The position numbers and the translations under genes were made by a program. A stretch of 64,000 bases of DNA from Galaxea fascicularis (taxonomy: Eukaryota > Cnidaria > Anthozoa > Scleractinia > Euphylliidae): positions 35,722,095 to 35,786,094 of the forward strand of contig OX419338.1 of assembly GCA_948470475.1 (NCBI GenBank), given 5' to 3'. The notes below the pieces were generated by a model. It was not told the DNA's origin. It made no database searches and saw only the letters and a list, made by a program, of their open reading frames with translations. Numbering within the stretch: the first letter of the stretch is position 1; each line of letters opens with the position of its first letter. Shown here in pieces: positions 1 through 10,443 of this stretch.

Positions 1-1290
1 AATAGTTAAAAAATCGGTGACCATCCGCAAAAAAGCCGTGGCGAAAATTCCACGGCAAGCAGTGTTGACAAGCAAAATCGTGATAGAATAGACGTTTTCC
101 GGTCGTCTTTAGACAAACGGTGAAGAACTTCTAGGGGCTTGTTATCTAAACGAATTATCAAAAGCATGGGAGTAGATTTCTATATGGTCAACCCGATCAG
201 GTAGGCGTTCTTCACTGTAATCAAAGTCAAGCATTTATATATGTCACACGCTAGAAACATTTATTTCCTCTATAAGCCACTTATAAATTAGAATGTAGAG
301 GGCTTGTCTTAACTATGTTAACTTACGACACAACACTGAACTGAGCACTGCCAAAACACTATGATCCTTTAAATTGTCACTGAGTAAGTCGCACGACTGT
401 TTTGAAACATACCTTAGAAATCTTGGTGCAACTCAGTAATCAGCCGGTGTTTCTCTCTTCTCAGCTCTTTTTGGCCCCGGCTCTCTTTGCAACCTTGTCT
501 TCCCAACTGTCAGTTCAGCAAAACGGAAGACTTGCGAACAACATAAAATGTTATTGCTTTCTTAATATATCAGGGTGCGAATGCTTTCGCAAAACTTAAG
601 TTTCCCCAGTGATACCACACTCAAATTATATAACGAATCCTGGATTTGATTATTTTTCTTGTTTGCACTTTGATCGCATCTTTTCCAGCAGATAACCAAT
701 AGAAAATCAAAATTATTCTGAGAATGTTGAGAATTTCTTAGGTTGCTTTGCGATAGGCTAGAGAGTAAAGACTGAAAATTAACAGGAAGGAGATAACAAA
801 ACAAAATTGAAATGCAGCAAAAAGTGTACAATAGCTTATTGTAACAAAAGCAAAGTTGATACTTCATAGCACTATCACACAAAGAATTCCTTTCGCGACT
901 CAGACGTCTCTCATCGTGATAAAATGGCAAATGTGCAGGTGGCTTCGTATGGTTGATGTTTTCAATCAATTTTAGTCCGTTTCAGTTTAACATTGATGCT
1001 TCAGGGCCTCAGTTTTAGTGTAGGTCAGGACCAAGCCAACCTAACACCACCTTGGTAGTACCGTCTGCAGGAATGTGTTGTTTCTGATTGGCGTAAATGG
1101 CGCCTACAGGTGAAGTATAAACCGTAATAGTTATTTCTGAAAACCTGTGTCACCGTTTCAAAACCTGTGGACTTAATATTAGGGACTATGGAACCTAACA
1201 CTATTTGCATCCGTTTGGTGCTCCTGCTGCTTCTAGTTAATGTCTAACCAACTATTAAATTAACGTTTACTTATGGGAAAATGCAAATTC
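1..1290. other. Non-coding flank, no gene seen
   Basis: The reading frames here are short (at most 135 codons), show no recognisable domain and have no convincing splice-linked neighbours. I see no tandem repeat or strong inverted repeat in this stretch. Confidence 0.6.
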
Positions 1291-1454
1291 TTGGTTTTCA
1301 ACCACGTGACAAGAAGGCCATATTGGTGGTCAATACAATACAATTTAATTCGCAGAATTTGCATACAAATGAAGTTTAGCTCACCGCGGAGAGACAGGCT
1401 ATTATTTCTTGACCACCAACATGGCCACCATGGCGGCATCACATGCAAACCAGC
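1291..1454. repeat. Imperfect palindromic (foldback) element
   Basis: The two ends are inverted copies of each other. A GGTGGTCAA block preceded by GGCCATATT at about 1317-1333 is mirrored by TTGACCACC followed by AACATGGCC at about 1409-1426, and weaker complementarity continues outward to a GGTTT motif on each side. The loop is about 75 bases. It has no coding capacity. This is the form expected of a MITE or other hairpin element; the family is not identified. Confidence 0.5.
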
Positions 1455-2500
1455 AATTCGCATTATTTTAAAGGAGTTCTGTTATAGAGCTATTTCGATC
1501 CGCTGTAAAGTGCTAAAAGATGTCTTTAATCAGGGAAAACTCAAAAATGATGAAGCAGTTTACGGATGGCAAGGATAGAAATGGATGGATTTTAAAAATT
1601 TTATCCTAAAGTTTTCAAATTCTCGCACGTCATCTCGATTGGCCATAGCGAAAAATGTGCTTTGGATGACTTTTACTGCAAAAAAAAGTGGATTGATACC
1701 TTTCTCCTACATTTCAAGGAATGTTTCGCATTGGTAAAGGTCATAAGGAAGCATTACTGTGTAGTTTTCGCCGGAATACAGCAAAACTTTCGTGATAGAG
1801 CCTTTATAACAAAATGAAAATTTAAACCTCGTGCACACACGCACTGAAAAGCCGTGAAGTACGTTTTGAAAGAACGTTTAAAAATGTAAAACGAAAGTAC
1901 ACGGCCATTGGCAGCTTGCCCATTTGTTAAAAAAATGCTGTTAACGTTGACTCTTTTTCGTATTCGTACGTCACAAACTAGATAGGTTGTTTTATGTTTA
2001 AAACTGCTGACAGAAGTTGTAAATTGATTCATACTTATGGCCATTTTAATAATTTTTTTTCTTGTTGTTGCGCCTTGTCACAATCTTAGCGAATGAGAAA
2101 CAAAAAAGCACCGCACAATTCTGTAACAAAAAAACGGCCTCGTACGGGTGAAAATTGCTTCGTACATCCAAATAGTCGCGCCATGAATTTTTGTCATGTG
2201 ACGAGAGTACGGTCAGGTAAGGTGGCCGCCATTAGGGTATCCGGGATCCTTCAAATTTCAAATAGGAGGACGACGTAAGTTTCAAGGATTCGCTTTGTTT
2301 CGTCGGGTTTTCTGTTCCTTATTCAGGACTCTTGTTCACGTTTTCAGATATTAATGTGAAGGCATCTTTCTGCAGATAATGTTATATCTACTGGTCAAAG
2401 AACGCTTCCTTCTAATTAGAGTTTTCAAGTTTGTCTCCAAGATTACATCACCTTTTCCAAGATTAGCCGACAAAACTTTGTCTTAGCCAGTCAGAACAAG
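1455..2500. other. Non-coding, no gene seen
   Basis: Only short open frames, including a 96-codon minus-strand frame at 1754-2044 without recognisable features. No repeats noticed. Confidence 0.5.
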
Positions 2501-2672
2501 GTCGTAACGAGGTTAAGGGGATCAGGGATCACAGCCCAGGTATATGGGATCACAGTCCCAGAATCAGGAATCACAGACCCGGGGATCTTTGATCACAGGT
2601 TATGGGATCATGATCAATAAATTTTAGTGGGATCAGAGATCAAACTTACACAAAAAGATACCTCGTTACGAC
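2501..2672. mobile_element. Short element: 13-bp terminal inverted repeats around a GATCA-rich minisatellite
   Basis: A perfect 13-bp inverted repeat GTCGTAACGAGGT (2501-2513) and ACCTCGTTACGAC (2660-2672) encloses about 145 bp of degenerate tandem repeats built on GGGATCACAG, with variants such as GGAATCACAG and GGGATCAGAG. There is no coding capacity. Termini plus a tandem-repeat core suggest a non-autonomous DNA transposon (MITE). I could not identify a clear target-site duplication, so the true ends may lie a few bases away. Confidence 0.5.
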
Positions 2673-3476
2673 GCCGAGGCAGCGGACCCGTAACTGGATC
2701 ATTGCGTGCATTTGAAATAATCGTATCATGCGCATTTTGACAACTTGCAGTTTCTGGATTACGCGCGATTTGAGTTTCGTTAACTTGACCATTACCTGAG
2801 AATCATGTTACAATATGAACTCAACTTGGTTCCGCTCGGAATACATATTCCCAATGGTTGCCTTGAACAATCTTGTTAGCATTTTTTGGAATTATGATTT
2901 ATTTCAAGTATAAGTATATCGGATTCCATCGAATCATTCAAGACAAGAAAATCCAGTTAGCGTAGAAGAAGACCAATAAAAGATGAAGTTGTGCAAACAC
3001 AGTTGTTTGTCACTTTCTATTTTCTCACAGGCAATATTCTTTGTAGCACTTGCTAAGTAATGTTGTGGTTGCGCTAAGATGATGAACAATTAGACTGACT
3101 TCTTTCTTTCAAAGGCTTTCCGCTTTTTTGTCGATATCCCAGTTTTGAAGACAAGGAGCCGGGCGACGAAGGTTTCAAGTCTGCATTGATCAAAGGGTAG
3201 AATAATATATACTAACAGAGAATTTTCCATTTCAGTGACATAAATCCTTTCTTACACAGGGAATTATTGACAAGTGCTAATCATGAATAGCATATAAGAT
3301 CCATCGTTTAGCCGCCGAAACAATGTGGCGAAATTTTGACAATTGTATGCCTTTTTCCCCGTAATGAAATAAGCGCTATTGAAGTGGACCCTGCTCCCCG
3401 ATACGTGGCTTTAGAGATGAATCAACTGAGACTCTGTAAAGCCCGAGAAAGTGTTCAGCAAACTGCGGTTTACGTG
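2673..3476. other. 3' flank of the GPCR gene
   Basis: This lies downstream of the minus-strand GPCR and probably holds its 3' UTR. A TTTATT (AATAAA on the minus strand) occurs near 2889, about 590 bases beyond the stop codon, and is a possible polyadenylation signal. No other gene is seen. Confidence 0.4.
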
Positions 3477-4508
3477 TCAAACCGTCGAGATACTTGTTAC
3501 CTGATCTAAGTTCCCCTGTCGCTCGTACTTCAGTTGCTTGCAACATGGTATCATCACGCGCAACTCAGCTCGGAAATCTTTTTTAAGGAAAGTGTACAAT
3601 ACCGGGTTAATCAGCGAGGTAGAGAAACGCAAGAAGTCGAACACCATCAGCCAGTCTCCTGAAATAGCGTAGAAAACGTTTTCGCTGAGGTAATCTTGGA
3701 GCAGTCCTATATACCAAGTCGACCAACAACATGTGAATATTCCAAGCATTAGCGCAAAAATTGTTATGGCGCGTTTTTTAGCGGCCATTGCTGGTTTTCC
3801 CCGGACGTTGCCCCTAAACTTTTGTATCTTGTTCAGTTTTATGATTTTCTTGGTTTGCAACCGAATCACGTTGAACATTTTCGCATAGAAGAACAACATA
3901 AGAACTAGAGGAAACAAGAAACACATAAAGATACCAATGAGGTTATAAATAAGACCCAAGCGAATCTTGGTCGGGTCTCTGGAGGTGAAATCATCAAATT
4001 TCTGCCAGGCAAGTTGAATGAGCGCCACGAGGAGAGAAAATGTCCAGACAGAAATTATCAGAGCAAAAATTCGCTTTTTAGTAACCACTGACGTGTATTT
4101 GAAAGGGTATATCACTGACACGTACTTCTCTGCTGTAATGGCCAGGATGTGGAAGATTGTTGAAACAGCGATAAATCTGTATACTGCTGCCGCACTTATG
4201 CACATCCCAGAGAAGGTTCGGTAACCTACGAGTGCATTGCAAGCCGTACTCATGGGTATACCCAACAGGCCCATCATGAGATCAGACACGCTCAAACTTG
4301 CAAGAAGTAAATTGGTCTTGCTGCGCAGGGGACGCCTTCGCGTAAACAGCACAAGAACCAAGATGTTAATGCTGATTATCAAAAAGCTGAGAACGATCAA
4401 GCAAGAGTCGTAGCTTACGATGAAGTAACTGTATGTTGAGGACCCGTCTCCGCCTTCAGCTGAACTAGAATTGTTCGCCTTCATCGTGACTTTCGATTGC
4501 GCGCTCAC
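3477..4508 (-). CDS. Class A (rhodopsin-family) G protein-coupled receptor, orphan, single exon
   Basis: This is an intact 343-residue seven-transmembrane receptor predicted to act at the plasma membrane through heterotrimeric G proteins. Family marks, in order: an N-glycosylation site (NNSS, residues 12-15) in a short N-tail; TM1 about 35-56 with the conserved Asn48; TM2 with LSVSDL and Asp76; Cys103 at the top of TM3; EKY at 127-129 in place of DRY, followed by the usual VSVIYPF; TM6 with CWST where CWxP is typical; TM7 with NPVLY at 301-305; a Lys/Arg-rich helix 8; and a Cys-Cys pair (322-323) likely to be palmitoylated. The last residues, ISTV, fit a class I PDZ ligand. The second extracellular loop appears to lack the cysteine that normally pairs with TM3. 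Intronless receptors of this kind are common in cnidarians. The ligand cannot be told from sequence; an amine-, melatonin- or adenosine-like receptor is possible. The ATG at 4508 gives a normal length; a second ATG lies eight codons downstream. Confidence 0.9.
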   Translation of the reverse strand: MSAQSKVTMKANNSSSAEGGDGSSTYSYFIVSYDSCLIVLSFLIISINILVLVLFTRRRPLRSKTNLLLASLSVSDLMMGLLGIPMSTACNALVGYRTFSGMCISAAAVYRFIAVSTIFHILAITAEKYVSVIYPFKYTSVVTKKRIFALIISVWTFSLLVALIQLAWQKFDDFTSRDPTKIRLGLIYNLIGIFMCFLFPLVLMLFFYAKMFNVIRLQTKKIIKLNKIQKFRGNVRGKPAMAAKKRAITIFALMLGIFTCCWSTWYIGLLQDYLSENVFYAISGDWLMVFDFLRFSTSLINPVLYTFLKKDFRAELRVMIPCCKQLKYERQGNLDQVTSISTV

Positions 4509-6076
4509 TCGCGTTCCGTCTTCACCGACAAAGGCGTTAGAAGTCCAAGAAAATCAGTCTGTCCAGCTGCTTTGTACTGAAAGAATAGAGGTGACGTGTA
4601 CTCAGGCTCCTTTGTGTAAACAAGCTTTTTAATTGATGTTAATGAGGAAAGTCGAGGACTATCAATTCTCTTAAGAATTGCTTAAGTGTCGAGTCAAATT
4701 AATTTTGATTGAACCTTTCACTCCCAGAAGCGGCGTCCTGAAGCAAAATTACTGAAAAAGTCAAACCCTTTATTTCTTTTCATGTCACTTCGTAAACGTT
4801 TTTTCAGAGAGTTAACACTGTTGCACAGTCCACAAGAAAAGCAATGAATTAGAAATAAAATCATAGCAAGAAACGAATGTTCTGCTAAGAGTCCTGATAA
4901 TTCTTGAATTAACACGTCTCTGGAAAGTACCGTTAAATAGTGTTCATCTGAATTGTAGTACATAATGGCTCATATAGCGAGTTTGAATTGTAAAACTCTA
5001 GGATTTGTTCCTCAGACAAGTGTCAGAACCTCCTGTACAACGTAGTAAAGTGCTCCAGTGACAGGAAAAAGACCGGTACCTGTGCTGTCGGCAACTGATT
5101 TCAACCGAGTTTGAACCAAGCGTTAAATTATATTGATTACTATGAGGGTCCTGGGTGAAATGAATTGTATTATTTATATCAGTACAGCGGCGATAAGGCG
5201 ATCCGTGTATTATTTTTATGAGAGATTGAAGTTACAAGATTAACTAGATTTCCCCTTTACTACTATTCAGGTAAACGTCGTGGGTGTTTTTAATTACTTT
5301 TATTTCGCCTTCGGGGTCTTCTATTCAGTGTTAATTTTCCACGGAATCGCCATGTTCTATGGCCTGTTGCCTACACATGTAACCGAAACAGCTGTCATTC
5401 GTGTGCCAGTGTCCTCTCAGTCCCGCTAATCAGAATGATTGTCGTGGAATTGCCACTCCAGCTTTTGGAAAATCTTCGATCAAAGAAGACAATACCTGGA
5501 AGCAAAAATATGAAAACAACGCCATCTTTGGAAGAACAAATTGGAAGCAATTATTGTTTGACACGATAAAATCACACATGGCGTTTCCCCTTCAAAACGT
5601 CCAACATGAGCTTGAATTGCTTTTGACAATCAAACCAAAGTTTGAACAGGCTAGAAATATAGAGGCTTCGTTTTCATTTGTACGCAAATGAAACTCTGGC
5701 AGACGTCAAAACTTGTGTATGGTAACAGATAGTAGACAACGTTCAACAAATTAAAAAGAACAACAAATTGCTCGCGGCCAGGCAATTACAAGGTAGTTGC
5801 ATTTTTACTCTGGTGAAGAAGCGACAGGCTGTCAAAATTTTAATTGAGTTTTTCCCCTCGAAATAATGTTTTTTAATTTGTCTAGCTTCTTTTAATCAAA
5901 ATATATCTTTCCTCGTCATTCATTTCAATTTTTTGAAATCAGTAGCAAGTAACTGATTAATCAGATAAGAAGTGTATGGTGACCCGACACGTAAAATACT
6001 AGTATACAATGGTTTCGTATTTTGCGACCCTCAATCTCTTGCTGGAAATCTAAAGCTACCAGTTTGTTGGTTTTAA
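4509..6076. other. Upstream region of the GPCR; no gene seen
   Basis: This is 5' of the minus-strand receptor and so includes its promoter, but I see no decisive core promoter motif. Open frames are short (at most 96 codons at 5401-5691, no recognised domain). Confidence 0.5.
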
Positions 6077-6500
6077 GGCTGGTTTTCCGCCACTAAAGTC
6101 GGAGTCAAAGTCGGAGTCGTAAAAACGGTTACGACCTTGTGAAAATCAAAAATCGGAGTCATAAGCTGAGTCACAAGCCCGACGGAATCGGAATCGGAAT
6201 CGGAATCTTCCAATTCCGCTTATGACTCTGTCGTTTATGATCCAGTGAAAACTACGGATAGAAGCGGAAGAACCAACCAATTACAATGTTAGTTCAAAGG
6301 TCCACTCAGTACAATTTGATACCTAAAAACTTCTAGTTTTCACTAGATCATGGGCGACGGCGTTATAAGAGGAATCGGTATGTTCTTCCGACTAGATCAA
6401 GTTTGTTTTCACTAGATCACATCGCTCTACGTTTTTGATTAAGACTGCGCCTCTGTGTCCATAGTGAAAACAAACTTTATTTTCACAGGTTTGACCACGG
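6077..6500. repeat. Repeat element with a GGAATC/GGAGTC minisatellite core
   Basis: Starting at GGCTGGTTTTCCGCC there is a degenerate array of AGTCGGAGTC and GGAATC units (four consecutive GGAATC at about 6184-6208). It is followed by internal inverted blocks: GATCCAGTGAAAAC at about 6240 is mirrored by GTTTTCACTAGATC at about 6337 and again near 6407. No coding capacity. It looks like a non-autonomous foldback element; the right boundary is approximate. Confidence 0.45.
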
Positions 6501-9191
6501 GTGTCACAGAGGTTAGCTGAGGTTCTTATTTTTTAATGAATGTTTTTCTTTTATTGATTAGGTCAGCAAATATATCATAAAAACGTTGGCGGTGTTGCTC
6601 CATGCCCGCTGCGTTTTAATTTAAAGTAAAATTGTTCTTATTAAAGCTGGCATGTCTTGACGATAACTCAGAAACTGAACAGCCATTTCATGGTCAATGT
6701 GAAAGCTAAGTCAAAATTCACATAATACTGTGTGTTTCGGGCTCCAGTTTTCGTACAAACAGTTGACGATTGCTTGTGGAAGTGAAAGTCTTTTGTTTTG
6801 TTTTTCTTCAAATAATAGCGAATTTCAGTAGAATTTCAACCGCAACCTTTTTTATCTGTAAAATTGGGTTGTGGTTGCGTACTACGTAACTCGTGCCAAG
6901 GCCCCACCGCGACGGAGAAACTCAGACATGTCGAATGTTATATACTCGTTTTTATAAGAGCGAGTAAATTTGGAGCTGAGGCTTGACGTTCTTATTTTTT
7001 TCGCGATTTGAGCCTGAAAACGTAGTACATGGTATACACACATGTCGCGCCAATCAACCGCTGGTAAATTTAGCTTTACAAAAAGCATTGAACACAGAGG
7101 TTCACAATGCGCATTGAAGTCACCAAAGTTTGCGTCGAAAACGTGGAAAAAGCTAATGTGTACATAGAATACTACTCATCTATCAAAAATAAATGAACAA
7201 AATAAAGATGTTTTTAACTAACTGTCAGGCTAGGTATGTTCTAAGCATGTTCTTAAAAATTTGGGTTAATCTCAGCCTCAATGTTCTTATAAAAAGGTTC
7301 TAATAAAAACAAAAAAAAAAAGAATCACAAAAGCCGGCTGTGTTGCCATAGATACGGCTACCTTACAACACAACAACCAATACCATGAAGTTTCAATTTT
7401 ATTTTGTGAAATATTTATTTAATGAGTCTTGCTCTAACCTTGGCTCATGCAGGAATTTTATTTGCAGGGTTAGTTGTGCTTGCCTAAATTATACCTCACG
7501 GCATCTTTGAACATTTTATATTGTCTTTAGCACCAACAGTGTCACATAAATGCCGACGGCCACAATGTAGTTGAAACACGGTGACCTTAGCTTCTTAAGC
7601 AAGCTGTTTCCTAATACTATAATATTTTCCCCGCAGACTTTGCAACATCGATTCTGGCCTTAAAAGACTTTTTAATATGTAACATCATTTTGAAATATCA
7701 GCTTCATTTTTCTTGAAATTGCTTAGTCATTGACAATTTTGTTTTTGAATTCGATCAACCCTTGGTTAAGGCCATAGGCCTTGAAAATCAAATATTTTTC
7801 GAGCGGACCATAAATCACTGGAAGTATACATAAAAACAAAAGAAGTCACTGTGTTATTTTGTTATCGCATTGCGTAATACACAGCAAATTAATGCTGTCA
7901 TTTTGCACACCGCGTCCTCGTTAGTTGAGTATTGTCTTTGGAATTCTACAACGCCGAAGTACGGAAACGTTGGTATATTGCGCACTGGACAGATGTAGTC
8001 ATGAAACAAGATATTTGCACGTAATAATTACCATGTTTGTGCTCTTAAATTAACAAACAAATCAAATTTCTTTCATCATAAATGATTTTTCTCTTACAAT
8101 ATTCCACATGTGACATGTCTATGTCAAGACATTTTTAAGTCAGGCCGAGTTAAGAAATTGGCAGAAGTTAAGTCACCATAAATCCACTGAACCACCATTA
8201 ACTCCAAAATCCCAGAAAAATCCAAAGTCCGGACAATGATCGCGCAAACAATGGAACAATACACCGAACTTGGCGGCACAAGTCAAATAGAACGCATTGA
8301 GATTCTTGACCGGAATTGGACGAACAAGTGAGCTCCTAAAGTGGAGAATGTAAAAGTAATTTGAGAAATTTCTTTGCAGATTGACCACAATACCGTATTT
8401 TTTGAGAGTGACTGAGGGCAGCAGTGGAATTCACGACCTTATAAGCCCCTACTCTTTTAATCGCACTTCAAGGCGAATAAAGCCTGACTAACATATTTGC
8501 AGTGCAAAGGAGCGTACTCAGAAGCTTATTGACAGTGATTAATTGTAATTAAGTACAACAAATCAGTATTTTTGAGCCTACAAATTACACATTTTACCGT
8601 CTAATGCTTCCACGTGGTAACAACATATTTGCTTTTCATGATTCCCGCCAAGGTTAACTCAGCTTCCGAAAGCAACATCCGCCTTGATATTTTTGTCCAA
8701 ACATGTTTTACCGCTTATACTTATATAAATCACGAGAGTGTCACTCAGGCAATCGAAAACAAATGGAAATTTCAGAGAACGCGATCAAGTGTTTATTTAC
8801 TTTTTACGTTTTATTCTGTAGTCGCTTTACTTAACGGTACTTGTTGGCCCTGTCCGCAGGAGAAATTCTCCTTTGAAGGTTTTGACTCAAATTTCTTCTT
8901 CACAGGAAACTCACGATAGAAGATACAAAGAGAGATACAATTTAAAAGAATGATTTATTCGTTGAAAACGATCGGTTCAAAATGCTTCCGATTGCGTCAT
9001 AGACAACAATACAAGGAAAGGGCTCAAACGCGCTTTTTTCATTTCGAACCAGTTTTCCAATTTGATTAAAAAGACAATGTTATCAAGAGAATTGTACCAA
9101 ACAAGAATAAGCCACACCTCAGACAAACGAGAACAACCTCGGCACGTTTCCCTAGTTTTCACGTCACATCATGGATCGAGATCGTATACTA
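6501..9191. other. Long non-coding stretch, no gene seen
   Basis: About 2.7 kb of AT-rich DNA with only short, feature-less open frames (the longest, 101 codons, at 8614-8919). I see no splice-connected exons, tandem repeats or strong palindromes. Confidence 0.5.
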
Positions 9192-9230
<39 letters not shown>

Positions 9231-9257
9231 TATTATTATTATTATTATTATTATTAA
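9192..9257. repeat. (AAT)n / (ATT)n mirrored microsatellite
   Basis: About thirteen AAT units run directly into about nine ATT units, so the whole tract is self-complementary and could extrude a hairpin. The switch from AAT to ATT is at about 9230. Confidence 0.95.
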
Positions 9258-10374
9258 TTTTTGTTATGATTTCAGTTGCAGTGGAAAAACCGTTTTGAAG
9301 ATGTTTTTTTCATTATCTCTGGGTGGTAGTGTCCCCCAAGGATTTTCAAATTGTTGCTTAAATTGGATGACCCTGTCTCCTTAGATGATGTTGAAAATGT
9401 GTGCAAGAAAAGAAGTATGTGTTTAAGATATGTATGTGGCTTTGTTTTCAACCAAACGCGAACAGAAATTTTAACTATTCACTGATATGGATGGAGTATC
9501 TAGAACACCCATAATCTGCCCTCTAATCCAAAGGTTATCGCCACTCTTCTACAAAGACTTCAACAAGAAGGCGGGGCACGGAATGTCCTATGTCATGTTC
9601 AGCCCCCTCTAATACGGAACAGTGACAAGATCAGAATTCCAGTCACCACCAACGACTTGATATTAAATCAGTCGGAAAATAACAACCATCAGACGAACAG
9701 CTGGGTACGTGATCAAAACAGATCACTTGAACACAAGAGGGTTTGCTGCGGTAAGAGCTTAAAGCTGATGCAGATACTGGAGTCTATATACCCCCAGAAA
9801 ACACTTGAATATCATAGTCTCACACTTGAAAATCTTGCATGGGAGATCTTTGTAATCAAGAAAACAAACCAAGTATAAAATCAACAGCAATATGGCATGT
9901 CTGTGGTAAAACAAAACTGGCCTCCTACTTCCATCATGTTTTATTTCCATTTTGTCTTCCTTTTTTGAGGTGTTTGCATAATTGCTCAACAATTACCAAC
10001 TGCCTAAAAGCTACTCTGCACAGCAAGCTAAACCAGTGATCAACTGGTGATCTGCTTGAAACTCTGTTTTTCTTTTTTCAAAGACCTTTACAAACTTGTC
10101 TTTGCAAGATGCGTGCCCTCCTTTCTTAGCCTGTTCCAAGCGCACGGCTGACAGTTGTTGAAAATCTATTTTATCCGTTTTCCTCAGTCCAATTTGTTTC
10201 ACCAGCCGTAACTACCTTGAGCGCCTGAAACAGACTGCTCTTTCTGTAACGTTTCTCTCTCATCATCACGTTTGAAAATTATTCAAACACTTCAACTATG
10301 AAATAAAACGAGTAGCAAGAAGTGGTCAAAATCAAAGTGTCAATAAGGATATCCGTAAGAGGCTTCGAGCCGAC
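9258..10374. other. Non-coding, no gene seen
   Basis: Short open frames only. No recognised repeat. Confidence 0.45.
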
Positions 10375-10443
10375 TCTTACCTTTCTGCCAACTACTTTTT
10401 TTTGTTTCGTTTCAAACAAAAGTTGTTTGGCGGAAAGGTAAGA
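10375..10443. repeat. Short palindrome (hairpin)
   Basis: TCTTACCTTTC at 10375 and GAAAGGTAAGA ending at 10443 are the outer part of an inverted repeat of about 25 bp (inner part GCCAAC... and ...GTTTGGC) around a T/A-rich loop. A smaller hairpin (GTAAGAG ... CTCTTAC) overlaps its left edge at about 10355-10380. It may be a small foldback element; no family is identified. Confidence 0.6.

Noticed and set aside
1754..2044. 96-codon minus-strand frame
   Set aside because: No domain, no neighbours, ordinary composition.
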